Assembly (NCBI RefSeq): GCF_042649825.1
Contig: NZ_JBHSAB010000004.1
Coordinates: 190,602-254,601 of the forward strand
DNA length: 64,000 nucleotides
Source: Legionella_C dresdenensis
GTDB lineage: Bacteria; Pseudomonadota; Gammaproteobacteria; Legionellales; Legionellaceae
Direction: 5' to 3'
The position numbers and the translations under genes were made by a program. Below are positions 15,215 through 23,819 of the stretch, piece by piece (within the stretch, counting starts at the first letter, position 1; each line of letters opens with the position of its first letter). Under the pieces are notes generated by a model that was given only the letters and a program-made list of their open reading frames with translations, did no database searches and was not told the origin of the DNA.

Positions 15215-17388
15215 GATAAGTCCTGTGGATCGACGTCAATATTCCATCGCACGCCATTAGTGTGTTTATTAATTGTTAACCACTGACGCAGCGCGGTCAA
15301 TGTCGATTGCAATAATTTTCGCGACGGCGCTTTAAGCAGTAACTGCATGCGATATAAATTGGCCTTACGCGCCAACGGAGCCGGGGCCGGGCCTAAAGTC
15401 TGGATAGTGTGGGTGTTTAAATACTGTTTCATTGCATGGAGCAATTGAAGGATTTTGTCCTGCTTGCGATCCTGCGCCCGGATCACGGCTAAATATTGAT
15501 ACGGCGGCAGGGCTGCCAGTTGGCGGTTGGCAAGCAGAGATTCGGCAAAAGCATCATAGCCTTGACGAATCAGAATATTGAGCAAGGGGTGTTGCGGCAG
15601 ATGAGTCTGAATTAATACCTGGCCAGCCTGCTCCGCCCGGCCGGCTCGGCCGGCAACCTGAGTTAACAATTGTCCCAGTTGTTCAATGGCGCGAAAATCC
15701 TGATTGTAAAAACCGGCATCGGCTTCAACGACTACAACCAGCGTTAACCGCGGAAAATGATGACCTTTGGCCAGCATTTGCGTGCCGACTATCAGCTGCA
15801 CTTTTTCCTGATTGATCATTTCCAGCCGGGTATCCAGTTCATGTTTGCCGCGAACTTCGTCGCGATCGACACGCATCATTGCGGTGGCGGGAAAGATTTG
15901 CTGCAGGTATTCGTGAATGCGCTGGGTGCCTGCTCCGACAGGTATCAGTTCCCGGCTGCGGCAACGCCGGCAATAGGTTGGAATTGCCTGATTTGAACCG
16001 CAATGATGACACATCAGGCTGCGGTTGTGGGTATGCAGGGTCAAATGACTGTCGCAGGCTTTACAATCAACCATCCAGCCGCATTGATGACATAATAATA
16101 CCGGCGCAAAACCGCGGCGGTTAATAAAAACCAATACCTGATTATTCTGTTTCAAATGCTCATCAATCACCGCAATTGTCGCGGGCGCGAGCCCATGTTG
16201 AATGGGAGTATTACGTAAATCTACAACCTGATAAAATAAAGGCGTGGTGCTGATTGCCTTCTGATTAAGGCGCAATAAAGTGTATTTCTTCTGCTGGCAA
16301 TTATGAATGCTTTCCAGGCTTGGCGTGGCTGAACCGAGTATAATGGGAATATTGGCCTGATGAGCGCGAATCAAGGCACCGTCTCGGGCAGAATAACGCA
16401 CGCCGTCCATTTGTTTTAATGAACTGTCATGTTCTTCATCGATAACAATTAATCCCAACTCCGGCAAGGGGGTGAACAGCGCTGCACGAGTGCCGATTAC
16501 CAGCTTGACCTGATTGTCATGCGCCAACTTCCATGCCGCTGCCCGTTCCGTCTCATTGAGACTGGAGTGTAAAATTGCAATCGGCACGTTAAAACGGGCA
16601 TGAAAACGGGAACGTAATTGCGGCGTCAGCCCGATTTCCGGCACTAGCACCAGGACTTGTTTTTTGGCTGCCAGAACCTGGGCGATCACGTGCAGATAAA
16701 CTTCTGTTTTACCACTGCCGGTAACACCCTGCAGCATGAAGCAATGATAACTTCCTAACCGTTCGCTAATGGCTGTGACAGCCTGTTGTTGCTCCGCATT
16801 TAATGCTAAGGGCGCCTGTTCGCCGCTGCCGCAATATGCCGCCAGATCCAGTTCCTGCCGACTGCAAATTAACTCCTGGGTTAACAGTGTGGTTAACAGC
16901 TTTTTGCCAAAGCCTGCTGCAACCAGCGTTTTTTCTGCAGCAGGCTGATGTTGATTGATATAATCAAGCAGGGCATGCTGCTTAAACGCCCGCGGATTGA
17001 GCTCTGCATGTGCGTTATCTGCCGGCATGGCCAATTGATACCAATGACTTACTGGTAAATCGGCATCAAGTCCCTGGCGCAATTTTTTTGGCAGGGCAAG
17101 CGGCAGTACTTCCGATAAAGGCGATTGATAATAGTCCGCAATCCATTGGCAAAACGTCAGCATTGCCGGGCTTATTAAAGGTGCGGCGTCAATTATGCTG
17201 CTTATGGATTTAAGCTGGATATTGGCCTGTTGTTTGCCGTAACCGACAACAATGCCCAGTTCGGTCCGTTTGCGAAACGGCACCCACACCCGGGCGCCGA
17301 TCACGGGTAACAAGCCTGCCGGCTCATAATCAAACCAGTCACGGCTGGTGTTGGGGATACAGACCTGAACAATATCCGTACCCGTCAT
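15211..17388 (-). CDS. priA: PriA, primosomal replication-restart helicase
   Basis: PriA reloads the replisome at collapsed forks. At 725 aa it is full length. It has Walker A GVTGSGKTEVYL, Walker B VIDEEHDSS, GSATPSLES (motif III), the zinc-binding cysteine set (CHQCGWMVDCKACDSH followed by CHHCG and CRRCRS), and QVAGRAGRAEQAG (motif VI). The start ATG at 17388 lies 1 nt after the stop of the PTPS gene; the 3' end overlaps the thioesterase by 4 nt. Confidence 0.97.
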   Translation of the reverse strand: MTGTDIVQVCIPNTSRDWFDYEPAGLLPVIGARVWVPFRKRTELGIVVGYGKQQANIQLKSISSIIDAAPLISPAMLTFCQWIADYYQSPLSEVLPLALPKKLRQGLDADLPVSHWYQLAMPADNAHAELNPRAFKQHALLDYINQHQPAAEKTLVAAGFGKKLLTTLLTQELICSRQELDLAAYCGSGEQAPLALNAEQQQAVTAISERLGSYHCFMLQGVTGSGKTEVYLHVIAQVLAAKKQVLVLVPEIGLTPQLRSRFHARFNVPIAILHSSLNETERAAAWKLAHDNQVKLVIGTRAALFTPLPELGLIVIDEEHDSSLKQMDGVRYSARDGALIRAHQANIPIILGSATPSLESIHNCQQKKYTLLRLNQKAISTTPLFYQVVDLRNTPIQHGLAPATIAVIDEHLKQNNQVLVFINRRGFAPVLLCHQCGWMVDCKACDSHLTLHTHNRSLMCHHCGSNQAIPTYCRRCRSRELIPVGAGTQRIHEYLQQIFPATAMMRVDRDEVRGKHELDTRLEMINQEKVQLIVGTQMLAKGHHFPRLTLVVVVEADAGFYNQDFRAIEQLGQLLTQVAGRAGRAEQAGQVLIQTHLPQHPLLNILIRQGYDAFAESLLANRQLAALPPYQYLAVIRAQDRKQDKILQLLHAMKQYLNTHTIQTLGPAPAPLARKANLYRMQLLLKAPSRKLLQSTLTALRQWLTINKHTNGVRWNIDVDPQDLS

Positions 17389-17389
17389 G

Positions 17390-17884
17390 TCAGCTGCGCA
17401 GCCATTGATGGCTGGCTGATTGCCCGGGAGCAGAAAAAACTTTAATCACGATCTTTTCGATGCGATGACGATCCAGTTCTTCTTTATCCTTAATGAGTTC
17501 GTTAACAAACCAGCGTGATAATTCTTCAACTGTTATATTAGACAACGGCATCAAGGTGACGTCTTCCTTTAAAAACGGTATTTTCTTGTGGTTAAACGTA
17601 AAATAATAATATTCGTCATCTTCGCTTATCTGCATAAAGGGAGAAAACTCAGGCATCAGAAAAGTCTGGTTGAGTTGACGGCAGAGATTATGCACCCGGT
17701 GTTTATAATAACGGTAATCGAAGGTCATGCCATTCTCTTCCACCCAGGTAGTGAGCGCCAGATAAACGCCATACATATGGCCGTGGAGCGGTTCTCGCTC
17801 CGTTGCAGAAAAAATGGTGGTGTGACCGGCAGAAAATTTCATCGACTCCTTTTGCAATTCTACCGTAGTTAAATATCGGGTCAT
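17390..17884 (-). CDS. 6-pyruvoyl-tetrahydropterin synthase family (PTPS-III-like; QueD/FolB-type role)
   Basis: A T-fold pterin enzyme of 164 aa. The zinc histidines are in FSAGHTTIF and LHGHMYG. The catalytic cysteine that QueD and PTPS-I/II carry four residues before HGH is missing: the region reads SATEREPLHGH. A glutamate in this place (the REPLHGH type) is the mark of PTPS-III, which in several bacteria and in Plasmodium replaces dihydroneopterin aldolase (FolB) in folate synthesis. That role is inference. It lies 2 nt after midA and directly before priA. A pteridine reductase gene lies 2.7 kb away, which fits pterin/folate metabolism; queC at 23.8 kb keeps a queuosine role possible. 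Confidence 0.75.
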   Translation of the reverse strand: MTRYLTTVELQKESMKFSAGHTTIFSATEREPLHGHMYGVYLALTTWVEENGMTFDYRYYKHRVHNLCRQLNQTFLMPEFSPFMQISEDDEYYYFTFNHKKIPFLKEDVTLMPLSNITVEELSRWFVNELIKDKEELDRHRIEKIVIKVFSAPGQSASHQWLRS

Positions 17885-17886
17885 GG

Positions 17887-18999
17887 TTACAAACTCGCTC
17901 TCTTATCGTATAGCTGAAACCCGGTTAAGGGTTTATTAAGGTTTTTGGTCAACGCGATTACTTTGAATAATTCGCCCATTTCGCTGGGATTGGTCAATTG
18001 TTTGACCGCCTGCTGCGCGTTAACACGTGCAGGTCCGTCTTCAATATCATCCAGTAAGCTTAACAAACCATTCGCCAATAAAAAAGCAGCCTGGTTAGTA
18101 TAGCCTGCCACATGCAATCCGGCAGCCTGGCCCGCTTCGGCCACATGGGTAAAATCGACATGGGCGGTAATATCCTGTTCGCCGATATGAAGCAATGGAT
18201 TAGTATGGGCCTGATGGCGATAATGACACATTAATGTGCCCTGGTTGCGATCCGGGTGATAATATTCATGCCGGGGAAAACCATAATCTATTAACAGGAT
18301 AGCCCCCTGATTAAGTATAGAGGCGCACTCCGCAATCCAGCCGTCAATAAACAGGTTGGCTTCTGAACAGTATGGCGAATAATCAGCGGGCAAGACCTTT
18401 TTTACATGGGCAAGCAATTGCTCATTCGCGCTCGGCTCAAAAATCTCAATGAGCTCATTTTGATCATTCAATGTAATATAACTTTCTGCAATGCCGTGCT
18501 CTGTCTGCAGGAAACGATGAACCGGCATTGCATCTAATACTTCATTGCCAATAATCACGCCATTTAATGGTTTTTCCGGCCAGCTATCAAGCCAGCTTAC
18601 CCTATTTGCCAGATGAGAGATTTCAGCTGTGATTAATTGCTGCTGACGCTGGCGCAAATTATCACTGACTTCAATGATCTGATACTGCTCAGGCAGGCAA
18701 TCAAGCTGCTCAAGCCGCCGCAATAAATCGACACATAAACGGCCGGAGCCCGCGCCAAATTCCAATAATACCGGTTTTTCCAGTCCGGCAAGCACTTCGC
18801 GGCATTGATTGGCCAGCGTATAGCCGAATAACGGGCCAAGCTCGGGTGCTGTAACAAAATCCCCATGCTTGCCGAATTTCAACAAACCACTGCTATAGTA
18901 ACCATATTGCAAATCATATAATGCAAGCTGCATGAATTCAGCAAAATCAAGCCGCTGATATTGCCGGATGAGGCCGCGTAATCGTTCAAGTAAATTCAT
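17887..18999 (-). CDS. MidA/NDUFAF7-family SAM-dependent methyltransferase
   Basis: A 370-aa protein with FAEFMQLALYDLQYGYYSS near the N-terminus, the typical MidA entry, then FVTAPELGPLFG, LEFGAGSGRLCVDLL (SAM-binding motif I) and ILLIDYGFPRHEYY. In mitochondria the homologue dimethylates an arginine of complex I subunit NDUFS2; bacterial substrates are unsettled. It is the first gene of the minus-strand operon with the PTPS, priA and thioesterase genes, separated from the next by 2 nt. Confidence 0.88.
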   Translation of the reverse strand: MNLLERLRGLIRQYQRLDFAEFMQLALYDLQYGYYSSGLLKFGKHGDFVTAPELGPLFGYTLANQCREVLAGLEKPVLLEFGAGSGRLCVDLLRRLEQLDCLPEQYQIIEVSDNLRQRQQQLITAEISHLANRVSWLDSWPEKPLNGVIIGNEVLDAMPVHRFLQTEHGIAESYITLNDQNELIEIFEPSANEQLLAHVKKVLPADYSPYCSEANLFIDGWIAECASILNQGAILLIDYGFPRHEYYHPDRNQGTLMCHYRHQAHTNPLLHIGEQDITAHVDFTHVAEAGQAAGLHVAGYTNQAAFLLANGLLSLLDDIEDGPARVNAQQAVKQLTNPSEMGELFKVIALTKNLNKPLTGFQLYDKRASL

Positions 19000-19069
19000 C
19001 GGACAGTTGGTTGAGAATAAAACAGGGAAAATACTCCGTTTTCATTCGGGAAACAAGAGTTAATTCATT

Positions 19070-19088
19070 GTCATTCCCGCGCAGGAAC
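19070..19088. repeat. Fragment of the MITE-like element
   Basis: GTCATTCCCGCGCAGGAAC is one broken arm of the 83-86 bp element, in the divergent gap between midA and the next gene. Confidence 0.6.
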
Positions 19089-19213
19089 TATAAATTTCTT
19101 CGTGTAATGGCAATGAAGCCAAGCTTGTTCGTTGGCTATGGCTTGACTAAAGAGCGCAAAATCGTTACCATCATGCATGTTAATTTTTTAGGCAAAAAGC
19201 CTTATTGTTTGCT

Positions 19214-20488
19214 ATGTATCGTTTAACAAAATCTCAGAAGCATGATCTTTCTCTTGGCGGCAATACAGAAGCCGCTATTAATTTTATTTTTGAAACCTAC
19301 CCGGCAGATGGCGTTGATGACATCAAAAAAACCATCAATGGCGATGAAAAGCGTTATATAGGAAATCCATACCGGGTCCGGTTTAAAACCTTGTTAACCT
19401 CGTTTTTGGGTTTGCCTAACCGTCAGTTTGATAAAGAATCTGAGCCCGAGATTCTCAATAATTTTATGGGATGGAATCCGGGCCATAGCAGATGGAAAAA
19501 TATATTAACAGCGCTCTTTGCCATTCCATTAAATGTGGTGATAACACCATCACGGCTGGTTGTGAATCTGGTAAAAGCGGTAACAGAATTGGTACCCGGC
19601 TTAACCTATTTTGCCTTACAGGCATTATTGCTGCTCACTGAGTCGGCTGGAAAGGGTTTATCTCGATTGTTTGGAAAACCTGGCGAGATTATTGGCTATG
19701 TGGTCTTAGGTTTGATCCAGCTATTATTATACGCTGCTATGGCAGTAACCTTGCTGGCTTACACTGTTGGTCAGGCTTTCACTTCACCTATTGAGTTTAT
19801 TCGCGGGATTTATGAGACGGTAAAAGGAAGCAATCTGGCTTATAAAGCTATATTTATGTTTGCGGCTGTTGGACTGGTTATGGCGGTATATGGTACGGCA
19901 TTCGCTTTTGCCTGGCCGGTGGTTGTTACCAAAATCCTGCCAGGGGCTATTGCCCAACTCCCACTGTTTGTGGCTACGCTGAATAACACCTTTACGACTG
20001 GTGCGATTGTCGGTTTTGCGGTTGCGACTGTCGGGCCTGTGCTTAATAAGCTTGTAACCGGTTTTACCTCCTGGTGGCATAAACCGCGTGCCGCGCAGCT
20101 GGAATCGGAAAAAGCGGAGCTGCGGGATGCGGAAACTGTTTTTGATCCTGCGCTTGCACCTGAACCTGGCCTTGAACACAACCTGTCGCCAGCTCCTGAA
20201 TGGCTATATTCTGAATCCCAAACACCCGGTAATGATGTCAGAATTGATATGCCTGAGCACTGGGAGCCTCCAGTATGTGCGCCGCAAACGGTGCAAGAGG
20301 CCAGTCATCATATCGATATGCCTGATAATGTATTCTCGCAGCCATTGAGCCCGCCGGTTCCCGGCGCTCAAAAAGCCGCAGAAGACTTCGTAGCGATTCC
20401 AATAGGCGGAAATAGCAACAGCTTCTATCATCACGCACCGGATGAGGCGCCTCTGGAGCAACCGACAAAAACTTGTGGAATCTTATAA
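19214..20488 (+). CDS. Multispanning membrane protein of unknown function ending in a CaaX-like box (CGIL)
   Basis: I do not recognise the family. From ATG 19214 (the frame also allows TTG 19205) it is 424 aa. Residues 1-90 are soluble. About 95-285 contains several hydrophobic segments, with ALQALLLLTESAG, IIGYVVLGLIQLLLYAAMAV, AIFMFAAVGLVMAVYG and GAIVGFAVATVGPV visible. The tail of about 130 residues is Pro/Glu/His-rich and probably disordered. The last four residues are C-G-I-L, which fits the CaaX form preferred by geranylgeranyltransferase I (X = Leu). There is no signal peptide. It is a lone gene flanked by repeats; a host-directed role is inferred from the tail and from the similar CSVM protein at 13.2 kb. 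Confidence 0.55.
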   Translation: MYRLTKSQKHDLSLGGNTEAAINFIFETYPADGVDDIKKTINGDEKRYIGNPYRVRFKTLLTSFLGLPNRQFDKESEPEILNNFMGWNPGHSRWKNILTALFAIPLNVVITPSRLVVNLVKAVTELVPGLTYFALQALLLLTESAGKGLSRLFGKPGEIIGYVVLGLIQLLLYAAMAVTLLAYTVGQAFTSPIEFIRGIYETVKGSNLAYKAIFMFAAVGLVMAVYGTAFAFAWPVVVTKILPGAIAQLPLFVATLNNTFTTGAIVGFAVATVGPVLNKLVTGFTSWWHKPRAAQLESEKAELRDAETVFDPALAPEPGLEHNLSPAPEWLYSESQTPGNDVRIDMPEHWEPPVCAPQTVQEASHHIDMPDNVFSQPLSPPVPGAQKAAEDFVAIPIGGNSNSFYHHAPDEAPLEQPTKTCGIL

Positions 20489-20500
20489 TAAATGTAGCCT

Positions 20501-20559
20501 GTAGCCTGGGTGGAGGTCCGCAGGACCGTAACCCGGGTTCCACCGCGTTTCACCCAGGC
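20501..20559. repeat. GTAGCCTGGGTGG-type palindromic repeat
   Basis: The outer arms GCCTGGGTG and CACCCAGGC enclose a smaller hairpin GGTCC-GCA-GGACC and a second GGGTTCC segment. It lies between two plus-strand genes. The style matches common REP-like intergenic palindromes; shorter look-alikes are at 36.66 and 57.0 kb. Confidence 0.7.
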
Positions 20560-20588
20560 AACATTAATGACATCTTAAACAGGGATTC

Positions 20589-21329
20589 ATGCATATGTCA
20601 GAAAAAATTGCACTCATTACGGGAGCAGCCCGCCGCATAGGCGCAACGATTACTGAACACCTTCATCAATACGGTTATGCCGTAATTATACATTGTCATC
20701 ACTCCATCGCAGATGCCCGTTCTTTAGCTGAACAACTAAATAGCCGCCGGCCAGACAGCGCGCTGATTATCAGCCAGGATCTTCTTCAACCCCAGGCGGC
20801 AGAGCGTTTGATTGAACAGGCAATAGCCTGGAAAAACCGGCTGGATCTGCTGGTGAATAACGCATCAGTATTTATCCGCTCCCCATGCGGCAACTTGAAC
20901 ATGGCGCAATGGCAACAACAATTTACCGTCAATGTCCAAATCCCATTCCAGTTAAGCTGTCTGGCTGCGCCTTATCTTGAAGCGCAAGAAGGCAGTATTA
21001 TTAATATTACTGATATTCATGCGGAAAAACCGTTAAAAGGGTATGCCGTCTATTGCCAGACCAAAGCGGCTCTATTGATGCAGACCAAGGCGCTGGCGCG
21101 CGAACTTGCGCCCAAAGTGCGGGTAAATGCCGTTGCTCCCGGTGCGATTGCCTGGCCTGAACAGGAAAACCTGTTAACGGATGACGTGCGCCAACAGATT
21201 ATCGCAATGACGCCGCTTAAGCGTCACGGTTCACCGGTTTATATCGCCCAAGCGGTAGTTGCACTGGCCGGGAATGCGTTTATCACCGGCCAGGCAATTA
21301 ATGTTGACGGCGGCAGGAGTATTAATTAA
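20589..21329 (+). CDS. Pteridine reductase / FolM-type short-chain dehydrogenase
   Basis: A 246-aa SDR with the nucleotide-binding motif TGAARRIG; the Arg in TGxxxRxG is the mark of PTR1-type pteridine reductases. LVNNAS follows, and the active-site YAVYCQTKAA (YxxxK type), with VRVNAVAPGA and GQAINVDGG. It reduces dihydropterins or dihydrobiopterin with NADPH (dihydromonapterin reductase in E. coli). ATG 20589 or ATG 20595 could start it; AGGGA lies just upstream. Its stop overlaps the convergent coiled-coil gene by 4 nt. Together with the PTPS-III-like gene at 17.4 kb it suggests local grouping of pterin genes. Confidence 0.85.
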   Translation: MHMSEKIALITGAARRIGATITEHLHQYGYAVIIHCHHSIADARSLAEQLNSRRPDSALIISQDLLQPQAAERLIEQAIAWKNRLDLLVNNASVFIRSPCGNLNMAQWQQQFTVNVQIPFQLSCLAAPYLEAQEGSIINITDIHAEKPLKGYAVYCQTKAALLMQTKALARELAPKVRVNAVAPGAIAWPEQENLLTDDVRQQIIAMTPLKRHGSPVYIAQAVVALAGNAFITGQAINVDGGRSIN

Positions 21330-23350
21330 TTGCCTGCGCCTGGTGCGGCCTGGAAGTGATCAGAGGGCAGCAACGGTTTTTCTTCATCGACAGCCTTGGG
21401 TAAGGATGGGAGAAGTCCGGGGCGGCCTGCTTTGTTGAAATGATCCAGGCAATGAGCGCGATCCTTGTTGAACCAGGCTTCAAAAGCGACAAATTTAACC
21501 TCTTTAAACTCTGGCAGTTTACCGCGCGTGGGCTTATAGCGGTTAATAAGGATATTTGAAAGCACTGCCAAAGCAAGACCTGCCGCCAGCACCCCTAATC
21601 CCGGGCCTATCGGCATCATGACCAAGGCTGTAAAGACCAGTGCCGGAACCAATGCATCAATCAATACCGAACGAGTCAATTGCACCGCCTGGAACCGGAT
21701 CATGCATTTTTGATGAGCCGACTCCGCCATCCGTTCTGCCAGCAGCAGGTAAATTTGCCTCTGCATATTCGGATCGTCCTCCGCTTCGCCAAATTTCTGC
21801 AGCAACTTTTCACAGTCGGTTTTGATGCGATTGCGCAGCTGCTTTGAATGTTCGATTTCAATCGCGCTGTTGATTGCCGATGTGGCTAGAGTCAAGACGA
21901 AACTCAGGGCGGCGCCTGCAACTCCCAGTGCAAGTGCAACTGGTGCCGCTGCGGGTATAAACAAGCTGCACATCAGAACAAACGCAATGAAAAGGCTGAC
22001 GGCATAGGTTAAATCGTTAATCAGCTTCATCTGCTTGAATTTCCATTCAAATTGCTCATTTTCTTGTTGCTTTCTGAGGTCATCAAGCCGGTTGTCAATC
22101 GTTTCCAGTGACTCCTGGGCTTCTCTGATTTCCTCGGCTCTTGCCTTTTCTGCTGCCTCTAGTCTCATAACCGCTTCTTGGTTACCAGCCTGGTTTGCCA
22201 ATAAGTTGGCTTTTTCTTCTTTCAGTTTGGCAAGAGCGTTTTCATAATCGGCTTTGGCCGCGATTAATTTGGTCTTTTCTTCTTCCAAATCCTCAATGGC
22301 TTCTTTATAGTCCTGCATTTTTTTGTTATAAGCCGTTTGCTCTTCATAAAATCGCCAGCAGGTCAAGGCAATGTCCATCAGTAACAGGCCAGCGGTTACG
22401 GCATTACCCGCTGTTCCCAGCGCACCTGAACCAACCAGCCAGAAATAACAGGCAAGATTGGCTGTCGCCCAGAACAAGTCATTCAATATTGTGAATTTGC
22501 GCATATCCCATTGGGTTAAAAACCGTTCTTGCCAGGGAATCTCCGCTTCCGGAGAGTCTTTGAGCCAGGGATTAGCGTGTTTCGTCAGCAGATAAAGGTT
22601 AATTCCAAGCCGAGTGTAGTATAAGACCCAGCTCATGTAACCTGTTATGGGCGCAGGCACGCCTAGCGCGGCTTGTGCCTGCTGGTTATTATAAAAATCA
22701 GCCGGCAGCATTTCCAGAATGGCGCTCAGCATTCCTCCGCCCCAGACCCAATAAAGTCTAAGGTCATTGCTTTTGGACATTTTCTTTTCAGCCGAGGTAA
22801 GCAATTTTTCGCCGCCATCGTCCATAATACTCATCATGGTTTTGCCGATGGCTTTGCCTAATCCCAATAACCAGCCTAGCAGAAACCCTGGCTGTGCTGC
22901 AGCGGCTTCTTCCTGGTGATTTTGCGCTATTGCAGCGGTAACCGGGTTATTAGCTTGCGGTAATAGCATTTCCAGCAACTGGTTACATTTGACTTTGTGT
23001 TTAAGCAATTTTTCCAGGCCTTTAGTTCGATGCTCCGCTTCAGCTAATAAAATTTGAAAATCCAGTAAATACCCGGTGAGCATAAGCTTATCAGCCAGCG
23101 CTTTTTTCTGTTGCTCAGTCAGGAATTTAAAAATTGCAGAATTGGTCTGGTCTAATTGCTGACGGTAATAATCCAGCAAAGCCGGATAAAATCCTCTTAG
23201 TTCTGCTATTTCGGCAATCCCCGGGAGTTGATCGCGATTGCGGGAATCGCCTTTGCTGGCGTGATAGCGGCGGCGAGCAGCATTTAAACCATGTTGGCCT
23301 ATCAGTTTGCTTAATGGTGCCATTGGTTTATTACTGCTGCTTTCAGTCAT
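21326..23350 (-). CDS. Coiled-coil membrane protein of unknown function (paralogue of the gene at 52.9 kb)
   Basis: I do not recognise a named family. The product is 674 aa with no signal peptide. Hydrophobic segments lie at about 200-260 and 295-340. A long charged coiled coil follows (about 345-440, with KLIAAKADYENALAKLKEEK), then a strong two-helix membrane stretch (SLFIAFVLMCSLFIPAAAPV, continuing VALALGVAGAALSFVL) and another near 580-615. The stretch GYMSWVLYYTRLGINLYLLT and its surroundings parallel AYIGWVFFAPRLANSLFLLG in the 475-aa protein at 52.9 kb, with the same order of membrane segments and coiled coil. AAGGAGG precedes the ATG strongly. It looks like a Legionellales-type effector or envelope protein; the role is unknown. 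Confidence 0.55.
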   Translation of the reverse strand: MTESSSNKPMAPLSKLIGQHGLNAARRRYHASKGDSRNRDQLPGIAEIAELRGFYPALLDYYRQQLDQTNSAIFKFLTEQQKKALADKLMLTGYLLDFQILLAEAEHRTKGLEKLLKHKVKCNQLLEMLLPQANNPVTAAIAQNHQEEAAAAQPGFLLGWLLGLGKAIGKTMMSIMDDGGEKLLTSAEKKMSKSNDLRLYWVWGGGMLSAILEMLPADFYNNQQAQAALGVPAPITGYMSWVLYYTRLGINLYLLTKHANPWLKDSPEAEIPWQERFLTQWDMRKFTILNDLFWATANLACYFWLVGSGALGTAGNAVTAGLLLMDIALTCWRFYEEQTAYNKKMQDYKEAIEDLEEEKTKLIAAKADYENALAKLKEEKANLLANQAGNQEAVMRLEAAEKARAEEIREAQESLETIDNRLDDLRKQQENEQFEWKFKQMKLINDLTYAVSLFIAFVLMCSLFIPAAAPVALALGVAGAALSFVLTLATSAINSAIEIEHSKQLRNRIKTDCEKLLQKFGEAEDDPNMQRQIYLLLAERMAESAHQKCMIRFQAVQLTRSVLIDALVPALVFTALVMMPIGPGLGVLAAGLALAVLSNILINRYKPTRGKLPEFKEVKFVAFEAWFNKDRAHCLDHFNKAGRPGLLPSLPKAVDEEKPLLPSDHFQAAPGAGN

Positions 23351-23530
23351 TATGCCGCCTCCTTATAAAGGGATTTGTGATTTATAAAATTCAATTTGCT
23401 CTTTTTTATATCACAGTATGAATTTGAAGGACAAGGCTAAAATATATCCATTTACAATTATGTAACCTATCTAAAGATAATTTTAGCTTATGTTTGGAGA
23501 TAGGTGCGTTTCATTAAGTTAAGAAAATGT

Positions 23531-23617
23531 GTCATCCCCTGCGGAGGGGGAGATCAATTCATCGAACAAGGTAAGGTGCTAACTGGAGAAATGGATTCCC
23601 GCCTTCGCGGGAATGAC
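23531..23617. repeat. MITE-like element, copy A of a tandem pair
   Basis: It starts GTCATCCCCTGCGGAGGGGG (left arm diverged) and ends CCGCCTTCGCGGGAATGAC, with core GAACAAGGTAAGGTGCTAAC. It lies in the 470-bp gap before queC. The first part of that gap (23351-23530) is AT-rich with a short inverted repeat (ACCTATCT / AGATAGGT, near 23467-23506) and no gene. Confidence 0.85.
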
Positions 23618-23640
23618 AGTATCTATCACTTAACCGAATT

Positions 23641-23725
23641 GTCATCCCCGTGAAGGCGGGGATCTATCCATCAAACAAGGTAAAGAGCCAACTTGAGAAA
23701 TGGATTCCGCCTTCGCGGGAAAGAC
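23641..23725. repeat. MITE-like element, copy B of a tandem pair
   Basis: It starts GTCATCCCCGTGAAGGCGGG and ends CCTTCGCGGGAAAGAC, with core CAAACAAGGTAAAGAGCCAA, nearly the same as the copy at 12982-13067. A further arm-like remnant (GCCTTCACAGGAACGAC) follows at 23739-23756. Two near-complete copies separated by 23 bp suggest local duplication or repeated insertion. Confidence 0.88.
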
Positions 23726-23819
23726 AGTGCGGCAGTATGCCTTCACAGGAACGACAAGGTTCTTGCGTTATTACTTTTCTATCCATTAAGATCTCATTTT
23801 TTCACCATTGAGGTTAATT

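Noticed and set aside
23739..23756. Third tandem copy of the MITE-like element after copy B
   Set aside because: Only a short diverged arm (GCCTTCACAGGAACGAC) is present, so it is counted as a remnant.
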